Counted from the first letter of the stretch, positions 29,201-42,018 are shown. The stretch is 64,000 bases of DNA from Macrosoma leucophasiata (GCA_036365455.1 JAWQUS010000009.1:6726001-6790000), one strand, 5' to 3'. A program made the numbers and translations. Notes: generated from the letters alone by a model not told the origin.

Positions 29201-29256
29201 GCACGAGTGATCCTATAAGGGTTCTTTTTTTTTCCTTTTAAGGTACGGAACCCTAA
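28663..29256 (+). mobile_element. Dispersed element, family G
   Basis: It runs from AAACCGGTCAAGTGCGTGTC through AGGGTTCCGTA to TACGGAACCCT, with short inverted ends AGGGTTCCGT/ACGGAACCCT and a CAGA microsatellite before the right end. Other copies: 42225-43145 (broken) and 54595-56316 (minus, split). A fragment may lie at 63440-63530. Common in Lepidoptera; class not assigned. Confidence 0.65.
29150..29202. repeat. (CAGA)n microsatellite
   Basis: About a dozen ACAG/ATAG tetramers inside family G. Confidence 0.9.
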
Positions 29257-30037
29257 ATCTGAAGAGTCACCCAGATTATTTTAAAGCAGAGCACGTGTGA
29301 GTTGGGCACTAGGTACTTAATTTAATAAAATAGCATATATTCAATCCGTTATACGTGTGTTGTGGTAGACAAATATAGGCGAATGACATTGAAACAGCGG
29401 CTGGAGGCAGACGCGACGTGTTAACTAAACTTGCTGTGACTTATTCTACCGCTGGATTTCAAATTGACTTAAATTGTTAAGTTCACAGTTGCCTGAAGCA
29501 ATATGCAGAGATTTTCATATGTATCCATGTATTGATGTTGCGTAGTTATAGCTTTAATATTTGAGGAGAAAAGGTTTAAAAACGTACAAATAATAAATTA
29601 GTTTAACCCGAACGTCTAAAAACCCTGTTTTTTTTACTGAGAGCGATTTGACTGCCTAAATCGCTTTTGTGCTCTTTTAGTACAGTTAATGTATAATTTA
29701 TTTCTCAATTTACAATTTACAACATAAGGATTGCATGCTAGTGAACCGTAATAATGACATAAAATTGCTGAATAACTTTGCATACAATGTTGTAAATCTA
29801 ATAAACATTATCCGCATAAGCTGGACGTATCCATATGTATGTATTATCTCACCTGATAATATGGATAAGTTATAATATGATGACATCAGAGTTTCATCAG
29901 AGTGACCGCATGTTAAACACTTATAATATGTATAAGTAGTATAAACCATTTATAGAATGAATTAAATAGACTCTATGTACAGTTAATAATAATTAGGCCA
30001 TCTCATGAATCTTATGTATATTATGGCCTGCTACTAT

Positions 30038-30332
30038 TGCCTTAGTAGTCCAATGGTAGCAGGCCACTACTACTACGTTGGGGTCGTGGGTTCGATTCCC
30101 GGGTCGGGGGTTATCAGAGATAACGGTTTGAAATCCTTAATAACTGGTTCTATTGGGATTTTTCAATTTTATGGAAGTTCCCCAGTATCTCGGAGTTTCG
30201 TAATGTCAACAGTTTCGTCACCTGTTACATGGGCCAAAACGTAACCGGTGAAACGAGGGTGTTTGCATGTATGCTTGTATGCATGCATTTACTTCTGTCT
30301 ACCCCTTCGAGGATTACAGGCGTGAAGTTACG
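30038..30332 (+). repeat. SINE family A
   Basis: The head TTGCCTTAGTAGTCCAATGG, B box GGGTTCGATTCC and 3' end GGATTACAGGCGTGAAGTTA are present. Confidence 0.8.
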
Positions 30333-30529
30333 TACGTATAAAATATTATATCTGCTCTTACAGTTCATTGACTTTGAGCACCAGTCATTTTTGGGGTTTC
30401 ATTTCCTCAAAATTGAAAACGGTTACTGGAACTCTACATAATTATGTTAATAAAGTAAGTACTTATACTTTGCCTGAGTTCGAAGATCACCTCCGATATT
30501 ATGTCTATACATAATATTCATATATATTA

Positions 30530-30808
30530 CTGGTGGTAGAGCTCCAGTGACGGAGCTCGCGGGCTTAGGCACCACCGCATTACCTAATATACTTGCCGCT
30601 AAATGGTAGTGTTCAGCACTGTCGTATTCCGGTCAGGTGGTAATGTACGGCCTTGTAATTCCCGGCACATAGGCATAACACCTTAAGCCTCAGGAGTGGT
30701 AACGCATCTGTATTTTGACCTCTGGTTTATCTGTGGGTGCAGGCTGCAGTTATCACTTAACAACAATGTGAGCTGTATGCTTGTTTGACACTTTCACAGC
30801 ATAAAACA
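30530..30808 (+). repeat. Family C repeat
   Basis: Near full length, ending CACAGCATAAAAC. Confidence 0.75.
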
Positions 30809-30836
30809 AATCCATGTATTATGTATGGAATGAAAG

Positions 30837-30877
30837 AACTGAAAGAATAATGTAAAAAACATTATTCTTTCAGTTCG
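30837..30877. repeat. Small perfect palindrome
   Basis: GAACTGAAAGAATAATGT and its complement around a short A run. Confidence 0.8.
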
Positions 30878-31149
30878 GAAGGTTCTACAAAAAAAGTCAA
30901 CCTTGGAAGTTTGGATTCTTTTCCGATAGATATAAGGCTCGTTCTCCGTGAAACTCCAAAATAAAGATAACGAATCGAAGGTGTATATTATCTCTTATAT
31001 TATTAAAACTACTTCACGTTCCAACGTTTCGCTTTTACGGATCATAATGCAAGAAGCTCACGAAAGCTCACCAAAACGTTCTGTAATTCCTTCTATCAAT
31101 GAGAGGCTTCTGAATATTTCTTGCCTATTTTATCTCTGTCAAAATCGTA

Positions 31150-31370
31150 ACCATCGTCACACCGCGGACACTCCGCCAAAATTCCATACAAACGCTTAAT
31201 TTGGTCTCTAATATACAATCAATCAATCAGTGACGTGTATTTACACGTGCGTAGCACGTAGAAAATACCAACCGTCGCCCATAAGAGGGGAGGGGATTGG
31301 GAGATGCGGGGAAATTGGGCGGGACGTCGAAGTGTCCATTCTATACGTAGTATTATTACATATTCTCTGC
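31150..31370 (+). repeat. Family O dispersed repeat
   Basis: It is shared in reverse with 51414-51650: GCGGACACTCCGCCAAAATT, GTCGCCCATAAGAGGGGA and GGGCGGGACGTCGAAGTGTC. Class unknown. Confidence 0.65.
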
Positions 31371-31499
31371 CATCGTATACCTTTATTATTATAACTAAAA
31401 ACTCATTTAATCCTAGCTGAAACCCAAAACATGTATTAAGAAGCTGCAGCATTTCATAAAAAACATCATGAACAAAAATTAAAGTCGTCAAACGCTCGT

Positions 31500-31900
31500 A
31501 AAAAGTTGAAATTAAGTGGAGCGGACTCGTATTTCAGCTACAAGACTCCTGCAAGCACTTGTACAGTCGCGGGCACAATACGTGTGGAAATTGCGCAGAG
31601 CGGCGGCGCGCGGCTCTCGGCCGTCGACCAGTGCCACCGCTAACAGACGAGTCCGGAGCGTCGCGCGTCGCACGCGTCTACCCGGTTGTATAGTCGCGCC
31701 GCGCACACCACGCAGAAAAGTAAACACGGCCCGAGAAACTTGCAAGCGAAAACGTGACACGCACCGATCGTTCTGACTTAAGTCTTTGTTTCTCGGTGCG
31801 TTACGTTTTTGGAGCCGATGTTTATTGCTCTTTTTTTGTAAAGGTTTGTTGAACTTTTTTTCGCGGCACGCGCCGGCTTCGTGACGTCATGCGTGCAGTG
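31500..31900. promoter_or_regulatory. GC/CpG-rich patch, possible promoter and 5' non-coding exon
   Basis: This is a sharp rise in GC and CpG (GCGGCGGCGCGCGGCTC, GTCGCGCGTCGCACGCGTC) in AT-rich surroundings, with no repeat match elsewhere in the window. Both strands carry short open frames of arginine-rich composition that look like a by-product of GC content. It could be the first exon and promoter of the plus-strand gene whose coding exon is at 48758; nothing in the sequence proves the link. Confidence 0.35.
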
Positions 31901-34900
31901 CTAACTAGATTAGATACGCTAAGCCTGGCTACAGGCACATGGAGGACGGCCAATGTAAATACAGTCTTGGAAACAATAAGTTTCATTCATACTTAGTCAA
32001 GGTCCGTTGTAGTGATAGCAGTGCTGTTGATAACAATTGTTATTATTTTTTTATAAACACGGATTGAAGGAGAAACTGTGGAACAATAGGTATGATTGAT
32101 ATGCAATTCAGTTTAATAAGAATAGTGTGGGAGTAGGACGTATGGAAATACTAGATGTTGATATTATTGTAAACAAACCGCATTACGCTGTTGCTATTCA
32201 ATGCACAGGTCATTTTATAGTTTCCGTGAATGTTCCTGCTGATATTTTATGCATACATATATATAAACATATAAGTGTAATTCAATGATTTTCAGTTATG
32301 ATATACCTATTTGAGTTGTAGTTAAATTCATGATAGAGTTATAAATTTCAACATTTTAAGAGTAATGGCCCATCTGCATCGAATGTTCTGGTTGTCAGAC
32401 GGTAGATATTAATGAATTACAATAAAAACTTACGTGATATGCATATACGCCTGCTCATTTCTCATGTGTAGCTATTATAGGTACCTATTAGGTAAAGAGA
32501 CATGATTTTTAAGTATACTTTCATAAATATACACATAAGTACGTCTGGACTTTTGAACAGCAATTAGTGATTCTATAAAACAAAACTGCTTACCTAGTTA
32601 TGTTTTCTAGATTAGGTACCTATAAAACAAAACAACTTACCTATATTAACCTAAACCTAGCCTAAATCCTAATCTGTTCTGCTACGAAAAAATATTTAAA
32701 GTTAGCAACAATTTAACCGGCTTATCACGCTTTTGTGGGCTGTATAAATTATGACTATGACTAAGTCATGTTTGCCTAGTTTACACAAGTAAATATACAT
32801 AAAGTTATTTTGTAATACACTCAATACTCTAACATTATCTTCAAAGTAATCACTATACCTACCTATTCATAGTAGTCACCTATTACATACTTAGTTGAAC
32901 TGTCATATTGCGTGTCTCTATGTGATCAAGTGAACTAAATGATGTATATTTTCACTTATGACTAGTGTATGGTTTACTTAAAGAACCCATATTCACCGTT
33001 CAATCGCTTTTTTATATTTTTTCCTAACCTTTACTTAAACCAATCAAAAGCGAAACGACGTGTAAACAATAGTGATCCCTATCTAAGTACGGAGCTGGCG
33101 GAATATTATCTGTCTTTTTCTATCTCGTGTATTTGGTATCAATATCGCGTGAATGACCTTGCACCACCTTTGTTTACAATAGTTTACGTTTGGTATTGCT
33201 TCTTGTTATACTGGTGTGTACTTTCTGGTTAGGTTACAGAAATGTCAAAGGGCATAAATTGGTGACTCTTCAAACATCGTTCAGTTCTGATGTGGACTCA
33301 TTAGGAAATTTATGTTTACTATCAATAATTATATTAAAAATCTTATTAACATTACACCAGTTTTAAAGTTATGTTGCCAAATCGTATTAACAATACATTT
33401 AATATCCATTGTTTCTAATAACGCAAAAATTAATAAAAATTAACATTAATTACGAATACATTTTGTATATTTGCTAACAATTTAGAAATATGTATAGAAA
33501 TATTGAAATAAATACGGTTTCTCTTGTATTCAAAGATGAATCAATGTATTGTAAGAGTAAATGCTAATTTAAAGGTTTGAGGTTTCTTATTTATTGTGTA
33601 CTTATTTAGTACCTAGACAGACTTGTAGTCTACGTTAAAGGTACTTGAATCACCTTATCACAGTTGTACTGGTAACAAACTCTACTACCTCCTTTACCTC
33701 CTTACCTTTTTTTTTTGTCTCAGCTCCTCTGATTCTATAGAAAGAGTTACTGTGTGGTACAAATTAATCTTTATGGCCTTTCATCGTTTATTTAATTTAT
33801 TAGTATGAAAATAGTTTTACAAACAAACGGTACAATCGAAAGGTATACTAAACCAGATAGATTGGGTTCTTTATCACTATCTATGATTTAAAAGTATCGA
33901 AAATATCAAAAATTGTGCACGGGTCGCATGAAAATTCCGATGATTATCGATTTATTTATGTTGTATGGTGGAAAAACAAACATGCAGTTCATATGTATCG
34001 TAAGTCGATAAGGCCTGCGCCCTCAAGCCACTGGAGCTCTACCAAGAGTAAAAAAATATCTAAAATACAGCTTTCCATGGCAAAACATAAGGCAAAATAG
34101 AAAAAATGCATCTTTTCTTTTGAGCACTGGTGCTAATCATCAATGTAAACTGTAAGCAACTTTCAAAATGTTAACTCTGACAAATTGGTTTCAAAATATT
34201 ATGTCAGTATTATAATAAGGGTCATAAAATACAACCAGAGCCCGCATAAAGTGGAAGCACAACGTGCCCGACCATTAAATGGTAAAATAATACGATTTCG
34301 ATCAGTTCTTACTTCTTGGACAGAATAGATTAACAGTCTTTCAACAATTTAATTAATCTCTTATCATAACACATATGGGCGGCCACAGCAACAAAAAAAT
34401 ATTTTAATAGTTCGCAGCTGTTCATGATGTTGAAATAATCATAGACGTAAAGTTTAGCAGAATAAAATTCATAGTGATTCAAGCGATCAATTCTTGGTTT
34501 TAGGACGCAAATAATGGTGTGATTTACCATTAAAAATTTATCATTAATGGTAGGTATGAGACTGTTTATAGCTTGACTGATATTTGTTTTTTGTTTTCTC
34601 GATAAAAAACTTTATTTTTCATGTTAAATAAAAATAATATATTCGATAATTAATTACAAAGCCTCTTCATAAAATGAAATAACGATGCAGTAGGTACAAA
34701 TTATTTATAAATTAACCTTATGAATGGACATACCATTTAAAAGTATCCTTGGATTCATTGTGTGAATGTGTCCATCCCGTCTTATAGCACGAGTAGTAAC
34801 CCTAAGATCCTAAATAACGACACGAGTGTAGATTGAAGAGGACCTTTTGCTATATTCTCTATTCTACGTTTTTTCGATGATCATCAGAGCTCATATTTGT

Positions 34901-35550
34901 TAAGTACTCGTGCTACCCTTCCTAGGAACGTGTTAATGGTACTTCAGGTACTGCCTCGTGAATCTAATGTGTGATTATCGATAGACTTGGATATTTATTT
35001 AGGGTGTTTATTTTCTATACACTTATCACTCTCATGTCTGTTGATTTAAAATGAGCAACTCTCATTGTAATCAATAGCTCGCGAGAAACAACAAAACAAA
35101 ATAGTTTATTTGTTTAACTAATTCATCTCTTAATACTCGTACCTATACCGTTTCATTTCGTGAATTATCATGGACGTCAGATGAGGTAAATATTTGGTTA
35201 ACGCGAGAATTACGTATAACTATGTATGGTCATTGGTCAACGATAGATGAACCTGTATCAACACATTGCAATGTAGACTTTATTGCATCCTTATAGAGAT
35301 CTGTCGCTGACTGTACTTGACATTCGTGTAATATTGCATTGTAGATAATAATTGGTTTAATTAGCACTTCACCGGAAGATTACAAATTATTGTTAATGAA
35401 AATAACGCAATAGCATGAAACACATTTGGCCTGTTGGTCTCTTTGCATGTGGTTGTTCGTGACAGTTAATAATATGTACAATACAAATAACAAAATTATT
35501 CGCATTATCCTTAACATTTAAACTAATTTAATAAAGATTAAATAGAAATA
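31900..35550. other. Long AT-rich stretch, no gene seen
   Basis: Only short chance frames. A small family-C scrap is near 33970-34055. Confidence 0.5.
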
Positions 35551-35554
35551 ACGT

Positions 35555-35757
35555 TTTTGCAGGTTTTCGCGAGCTTTATACATTGTAGAAATTAAAGTTG
35601 CGGATTTTCTCGGGTATACAACAAACACTGCCAAACTTCTTCTTTTACTATGTACATAATGGTAGCTGGAAAGCAACCGAAACGTCGGGTATTAGAAGAA
35701 GTTTAGGAGTGTTTGTTGTATACGCAAAAAAATCCGAAAATTTAGTTTCTACAAGAT
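35555..35757 (+). mobile_element. Penelope-like relic, second subfamily
   Basis: It has inverted ends TTGCGGATTTTCTCGGGTAT / ATACGCAAAAAAATCCG around a core containing GGAAAGCAACCGAAACGTCG. Same subfamily as 1640-1830. Confidence 0.6.
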
Positions 35758-35881
35758 TTAATAGAGATTTTCGACTTGGTTGTCAATGCAACTGTACTCG
35801 TATAAAGAGATCCAAACGATACAGTGTTCATTTTGAAATGCTGCTTTTGTTGTAGGTAGATATTTATATAAACGTAGGTAC

Positions 35882-37810
35882 ACACTTCTATCCAAACCAC
35901 CTAAAGAGACGCGCAAGCGGCAAAACTGGATGAGTGACAATACTCTATCTCTGGTGGAAGAAAGAAGGAGCCTTAAAAGTATAGGAGCTGACATTAAGAC
36001 CTTAAATGTCATATCTGCTCGGATTCAAACTTTGTGTAGATAGGACCAAAACAGGAATCTCAATAATATTTGCGCTTCAGTAGAATCTCAAGCAAATAAA
36101 CATGAATCCAAAGACCTATGCCGCAAAATTAAGGAAATTACGAGATCCCTCTCTACCAGAACGTGGGCTGTCAAAAATTCTAATGGTGAAGTAGTTACTG
36201 AAATAGATGCGATATCGGAAACTTGGAAGGATTACTGCCAGATGCTATTTCAGGGCTCTGACTCCCAAAACTTTACCATGGTGCAACCAACCAGTGACAC
36301 TTTGGAACCGTCTTTCTTAAAAGACGAAGTGAAAGCTGCAATTAAGTTCCTTAAGAATGGCAAAGCTACCGGAGGAGATGCTTTACCCATTGAAGTCGTT
36401 AAGGCCTCGGGGGAATATGGTGTCCGAATATTTCACGCTCTGTGCAATAAGATATGGCAAACAGGCAAATGGCCAGACGAGTGGACACACACCATCTTTA
36501 TACCTCTGCACAAAAAAGGCTTTACAAAAATCTGCAGCAATTACCGTCTGATTGCCTTGATAACGCATGCAAGTAAAATCTTGTTAAACATTCTGAACGA
36601 ACGCCTAAAAATCTTTCTTTTAAAGGAAATAGCACCTGAACAGGCAGGTTTCGTTAAAGGTAGGGGAACTCGCGAACAGATACTGACAGTACTCTAGATC
36701 ATAGAAAAGGCGCGGGAGTTCAACAGACCTACCTATATATGTTTCGTGGATTTTTCGAAAGCGTTTGACTCTGTAAGATGGCCTGTGATTTGGAGAACTC
36801 TGTTGGATATGGGTACACCTAACTATCTTGTGTATCTATTAAGAAAACTTTACGAAAACGGGACAGCATCAGTAAGAACGGACGAGGTGCTTTCAAGTCG
36901 CTTCCACCCTGGTGCAGGAGTTCGCCAAGGTTGCATCATATCACCTCTTTTATTTAACATCTACACTGAGCTCATAATGAGAATCACCTTGGAGAACTGG
37001 ACGGCCGGAATTGCGGTGGGGGGGTTGAGGCTATCAAATCTACGATTCGCAGACGATACCACCCTGTTCGCAACTAGCATTCGCCAGATGGATGATTTAT
37101 TCCTTAAAATGGAAAGAGTGAGCCTCGAGTTTGGACTGAAAATCAACCGGAGTAAAACCAAAATGATGATTGTCGACCGAGCCAATAACAACTCGCCTGA
37201 AGTCACACATATTGCGAACTGTGCAGTGGTCCAATCATACATTTACTTGGGTGCGCTAATCTCAAACAGTGGGGGATGCGTAGATGAAATCAAACGACGT
37301 ATGGCGATAGCTAGATCTGCAATGGACAAATTAAAGAAAATATGGAGAAACCGTAACATTACCAAAGCCACTAAGATCCGGCTTGTTCGTGCGCTAGTGT
37401 TTCCCATATTTCTTTATGCAGCTGAGACTTGGACTCTGAGGGAATGTGAAAGGAAGAAGTTGGACGCTCTGGAGATGTGGTGCTGGAGGAGAATGCTTGG
37501 AGTATCTTGGACCGAATTCCGAACAAATGCTTCCATACTCCAAGAACTCGGCATCAAGCAGCGTTTGTCATCTATAGTTCAATCTCGCATGCTCACTTTC
37601 TTTGGACACATATCTCGACGCGACGGTCAGTCTATCGAACGCTTGGTGGTGCAAGGTCGAGTGGAGGGAACCAGGCCACGCGGCAGATCACCAATGCGAT
37701 GGACGGACCAAGTCAAAGCAGCAGTGGGAGGTCAACTGCACGAGTGTTCGAGAAAGGCAACAGTAAGGGACCAGGGGCGACGCATAGTTAAGCAAGTCAC
37801 AACATCGTAA
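35882..37810 (+). pseudogene. RTE-type reverse transcriptase with two in-frame TAG stops
   Basis: One continuous reading frame covers 35882-37810, broken only by TAG at 36041-36043 and 36695-36697. RT motifs in order: KNGKATGGDALPIEVVK, FVDFSKAFDSV, GVRQGCIISPLLFN, LRFADDTTLF (FADD catalytic pair) and YLGALIS. The tail has RLVRALVFPIFLYAAETWTL and RGRSPMRWTDQVK, typical of the RTE/'endonuclease-reverse transcriptase' proteins of Lepidoptera. It would copy the element's RNA at a nick made by its endonuclease. Lack of the endonuclease and the two stops make this copy inactive, though the absence of frameshifts suggests it is not very old. Confidence 0.85.
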
Positions 37811-37850
37811 CGACCACGACCACTCTGACAAGAGTGTTACGACTAAGAAA
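35882..37850 (+). mobile_element. 5'-truncated RTE-type LINE
   Basis: The linker between endonuclease and RT, the whole RT and the C-terminal tail are kept. The endonuclease is gone. A short 3' UTR after 37810 contains CTCTGACAAGAGTGTTACGA. Confidence 0.8.
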
Positions 37851-37959
37851 AAGAGGTACACACTAGGTAGGTAAATACTCTTTGAAACTAGGTATCTTTG
37901 GCGCGTTCGCTTTGATATGATTGATAATGTGAAAACCATACAATTTCTGAAACTATGTT

Positions 37960-38265
37960 ACTTCATGCCTGTAATCCCCGAAGGGGTAGGCAGAGCATAC
38001 AACCATACCTACATGCATAACTGCATGCATACAAGCATACCTACATGCAAACACGATTCGCCGGTTATTTTTTTGTCCGTGTAGCCGGTGGCGAGCCTGT
38101 TGACTCCGGATTGATCTCCGGGGCATCGTCGCCAAACTCAGAGTTACTGGTAAATTTCCCCAAAATAGAAAATTCCCGTTAATCGTAAAATAGAACAAAA
38201 GGTAAAGGATTTTACACGTTTCTCTGGTAGGCCCCGACCTGGGAATCGAACCCAGGACCCCAGGC
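37960..38265 (-). repeat. SINE family A, head partly lost
   Basis: The 3' end ACTTCATGCCTGTAATCCCC is at the left. The B-box part GGGAATCGAACCC is present on the right, and the A-box half is replaced by unrelated sequence. Confidence 0.7.
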
Positions 38266-38989
38266 ACAGAGGACTATCATAATTACTAAAGTAAGGATGA
38301 TTACTAAAAATAATCTCTATTTAAAGTCAGAACCAGTTTAATTGGGTTTTGATAGACGTAATATTCAAATAACATATTAATATAAATATAAAACGCAGCA
38401 CGAGTATGAAATGTAATTACACTTTGTTATCCATTTTACTAAAGTAAGGATCATTACTAAAGTATCAGAAAAAAACTAACTAAAACTGGGACTAGACTAT
38501 AACAAGAGAAGAATTAAATGTACTCCATGAAAATGCAACTAACACCCATATATTCTCTGAAATTTCAGTAACCAAGACCAAACAGCTTAGAACGGTTTCC
38601 AAAATACGGATAACAAGCCAAATCGGAATGGTAATTCTTTCATTTGCATGACTGTAAATTATTTCGGTCGACTGCCACAGTATTTTTATTCTATTTTTGA
38701 ATGCGGTCTCTTCCGTTTTAAATTAATCATGTGAGTATTTCAAAGAAATAAGGCTTGGCAGCAAAACAATTTCATCACGCAAAACATAGTTTGGACTTGT
38801 GTCTGAAGTCAATGTCACATGTCTGCGCGATTTTTATGACCAAAGGTTGATAGATAAGCAGACGGCTTGTCTGTCAATCTTCATCAATCTTGACACAAAA
38901 ACTTAGGCCTTGGAGGTGCCATCGTATCTGCATTTTGAATTCCAGTTTTGCCTAAACGTATATGGACTGCAGTATTCAATAAAACCCCT

Positions 38990-39380
38990 TCTATACGGTC
39001 GGGACCAACCACCGATCATCATGTCATTGGTCGGTTCAACCGATTTTTGTTTTCGTTCTACACGGTCCGGTTGAGTCAACTTGTCAGTTCTTTCGGGCAT
39101 CCAAAGCGAAGGGCTGATTCTCACATAGCCGTGCCGTAACAGTTCCGGCACAGTACCGCCACTTCACCGATATGTGTTAACCAGCCTTTATGTCTGTCGC
39201 GACAGCGTTCCAGACAGTCGGAGCCGACCACGGACGCAGCTTGTCGGGAGGGATACGCTCACGACCAAGACCGTCAACCATATTTGGTCGGGTCAACCGA
39301 TTTCTACATTGTCCTTATTTACCTCAATCCGACCAAGGACACGACGGTCGGCGGTTGGATTCGACCGTGTAGGTAGTAGG
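38990..39380. mobile_element. MITE-like foldback
   Basis: About 50-bp inverted ends (TACGGTCGGGACCAACCACC left; complement near 39335-39375, GGTTGGATTCGACCG) enclose ~290 bases rich in CGGTCGG/ACCGA motifs. Confidence 0.55.
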
Positions 39381-39514
39381 TTTAAGAGAACGGCATACTT
39401 GTTTGACAGTATCGTCACATATTTTTTTTCACTTAACTCATTTTCCTCTTCTTACTAATAGAAACAATCATAATCATCCGTTGTTATACGTTTTTGAAAC
39501 TGCCAGTATGGTAA

Positions 39515-39712
39515 GTCCTACTAATCTTACTAATCTTATAAATGCGAAAGTTTGTGAGTATGGATGGAAGTTTGTAACTCTTTCACGAAAATACTGCTGG
39601 ACGGATTTGGATGAATCTTTACAGTAATATAGGTTATACATTGAATCAACACATAGGCTACAATTCGGAATGATTAAAAGTACACGCGGACGAAGTCGCG
39701 TTCAAAAACTAG
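39515..39712 (+). mobile_element. Helitron-like 3' portion (second family)
   Basis: It shares ATATAGGTTATACATTGAAT and ACGCGGACGAAGTCGCG with 3895-4046 and ends AAAAACTAG. Confidence 0.55.
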
Positions 39713-40217
39713 AAAGTCATAAAAATTATAACTATTTTCTTTTCAATTGCGATGTACAGAAGTGCAAATGTTTAATATAGGTCACAGATATTACTCAATT
39801 TACTTACTCAAACGAAAATTTTGTTTGATTCGAAAATAATGCCATTTGAAAATGATTTCGCCAACAATTTTCCGTTTACCCTCCATAATGAAAGTAACAA
39901 AGAGATTTTTTTTTCCCTAAAATTTTTGTTTCACGCTCCTAATCAACGCTGTTTGATCTCACTTAATCAAAATTACCGTTTTAATTGATAGAGAACGAAT
40001 TTCTTGATTGTTGTGGTTTCAATTTCATTTTGCACACTTCTCTTTTGTTTTGATACAATTAAGTACAAAATTTCGATTCCGTTCTTTGATTATGGCTTGT
40101 AGTTATTCGCCCGCGCCTTGTAGTTACACTACATCAACAGATAGACAAAAATACGTAGAATCATGGAAAAATACTCAAAAAATAATTTGTAATGCCCCCA
40201 CTGACTTCCAAACGGTT

Positions 40218-40345
40218 ACTAAGCCTGGGTTGCACTGTAATATTTCACAACCTTCTCTAACTTCAAGAAATCTGTTAAAGTTAGAGAAGGATGTGAAATG
40301 TTACAATAACTTTAACAAATACCTTTGTGCAAACCAGGCTGATAA
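40218..40345. mobile_element. MITE-like foldback, 128 bp
   Basis: Inverted ends AGCCTGGGTTGCAC / GTGCAAACCAGGCT. The inner arms TTCACAACCTTCTCTAACTT and complement are also paired. Confidence 0.7.
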
Positions 40346-40349
40346 CAAT

Positions 40350-40640
40350 TCAGCCTCAGGCATAGAGCAACACCGGAGGGGAGTAGCCATATGCAGGCTT
40401 TCCCCTCTGTCAATGTACAAGCCCAAATGGGCCTATACCTGTCGCCTAGATATTTAAATGAGTGCGTGAAATTGTTTCTGTATTTTGTAAAATACGATTT
40501 TTGTAGTGTGCGTGTGTGTCGCACGCATTTCCCCCGCAAAAAATTACAGACTGTTTTGCATCGGTAATACACACTATGGCTGCTCCCCTCCGGTCCACCG
40601 CGACCGGTGGGCCGCGTTGCTCTATGGCCTCAGGAGTAGC
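40350..40640. mobile_element. MITE-like foldback, ~290 bp
   Basis: Left arm CCTCAGGCATAGAGCAAC...CCGGAGGGGAGTAGCC. Right arm GGCTGCTCCCCTCCGG...GTTGCTCTATGGCCTCAGG carries an extra ~20-base GC segment. Confidence 0.65.
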
Positions 40641-40837
40641 AACACCTCTCCATTAAATCCGGTTTTTATCCTGATGCTTTTTTTTATTTACCATCCATAC
40701 GAACTGCACGCTGGTATGCTCTAATTTCTAAGACGTATTGAACATTGTGGTACATCATGGTTGTGTCTTAAGAGTGAATAGACAAACAAATTAAATTTTT
40801 TCCATTTTCAACCTGCCAAGTTAGGCGTGTATACTCT

Positions 40838-41102
40838 TTTTTATGTAATGGAAGTAGCAAACAGTGGCTGCAGTTCACATTGATGTTAAGTGATAACTGC
40901 AGCCTATAGACACTTACACAAAGACCAAGGTCAAAATGCAGATGCGTTATCACTCCTGAGGCCTAAGCTGCTATGCCTCTATGCTGAAAATTACAGGGCC
41001 GTACACGATATTGCTGAACACTACCATATAGCGGCAAGTGTATTAGGTAATGCGGTGGTGCCTACGCCCCCGAGCTCCATCACTGGTGATCTACCACCAG
41101 TT
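40838..41102 (-). repeat. Family C repeat
   Basis: It has the consensus ends, with a ~20-base gap near 41007 where the ACCACCTGACCGG segment is missing. Confidence 0.75.
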
Positions 41103-41499
41103 AAAACTCACTCTAATGGCCTACGGCTAAAAGACGGCCTGTATTTTATACAATGTATACGACACGGCTCTATTTACTTCGTCTTTTCATGCAAAGCTTT
41201 AATGCGGTAACGTTTCAACGCACACTTAGGGGGGCTACAGGCGTACACCAGTTTCCGTGCGGGTATTTTCAGAACGCGCTGTTTGAAAGAATTTTATTTA
41301 TAGACACATTCCTGTTTACGAAAGTATGAATTGGTTTCAACATTGTTCGAAATAAGCTCCTTTTATATTTGTACCGTATTTGCGAATTTGATTTTGCTCG
41401 CTTTTTATACGGGATAAGATTTATTGTGTCGCATGGCGTAGAGTGATCTGGAGATTGGTGTACATAAATTGTGATTTATTGGAAAACGTAAGCTATTTA

Positions 41500-41692
41500 C
41501 TTGCCACTAAATGGTAGTGTTCAGCAATACCGTGTTCCGGTCAGGTGGTAATGTACGGCCCTGTAATTTCCGGCACAGAGGCATAACAACTTAGGCCTCA
41601 GGAGTGGTAACGCATCTGCATTTTGACCTTGGTCTTTGTGTGGGTGTCTATAGGCTGCAGTCATCACTTAACATCAATGTCAACTGCATGGT
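41500..41692 (+). repeat. Family C repeat, 5' truncated
   Basis: It starts at CTTGCCACTAAATGGTAGTG and ends near AACATCAATGTCAACTGCAT. Confidence 0.7.
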
Positions 41693-42018
41693 AAGTGCCA
41701 ATTTTATCATATTCTGTTGAGTACCATTCTGAGAACAAGTGCATTCGACGCACAAAATATGTAACGTTAAACTATAATCTTAAAATTCTACACGTATGTA
41801 ACTTTTGTAGAATGTTGTGTAGATAAGATATGGCTTAACATTATAATGAATATTCATATAAATTGTAACATAAGGATATTAAAAAATTCAAAGTGTTATC
41901 AGCTTGAAACAAGTGTAGCGCAGTGTTATGATATGTTAATGTATCCGTGGAGCAAATTTATTATCTAGGTCAGTGTTCCCTGTTAGTACCGTGACGTAGT
42001 GACTGCGAAGCTATTTCG

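Noticed and set aside
29140..29205. CRISPR-like regular short repeats
   Set aside because: A plain CAGA microsatellite without spacers, in a eukaryotic repeat.
31512..31776. Arginine-rich frames of 82-86 codons on both strands
   Set aside because: Explained by high GC and CpG; complementary frames open together and no family was recognised. Treated as a possible promoter/5' exon.
40008..40457. 149-codon frame
   Set aside because: Most of it covers two adjacent foldback elements; only the first ~65 codons are outside and they show no motif.
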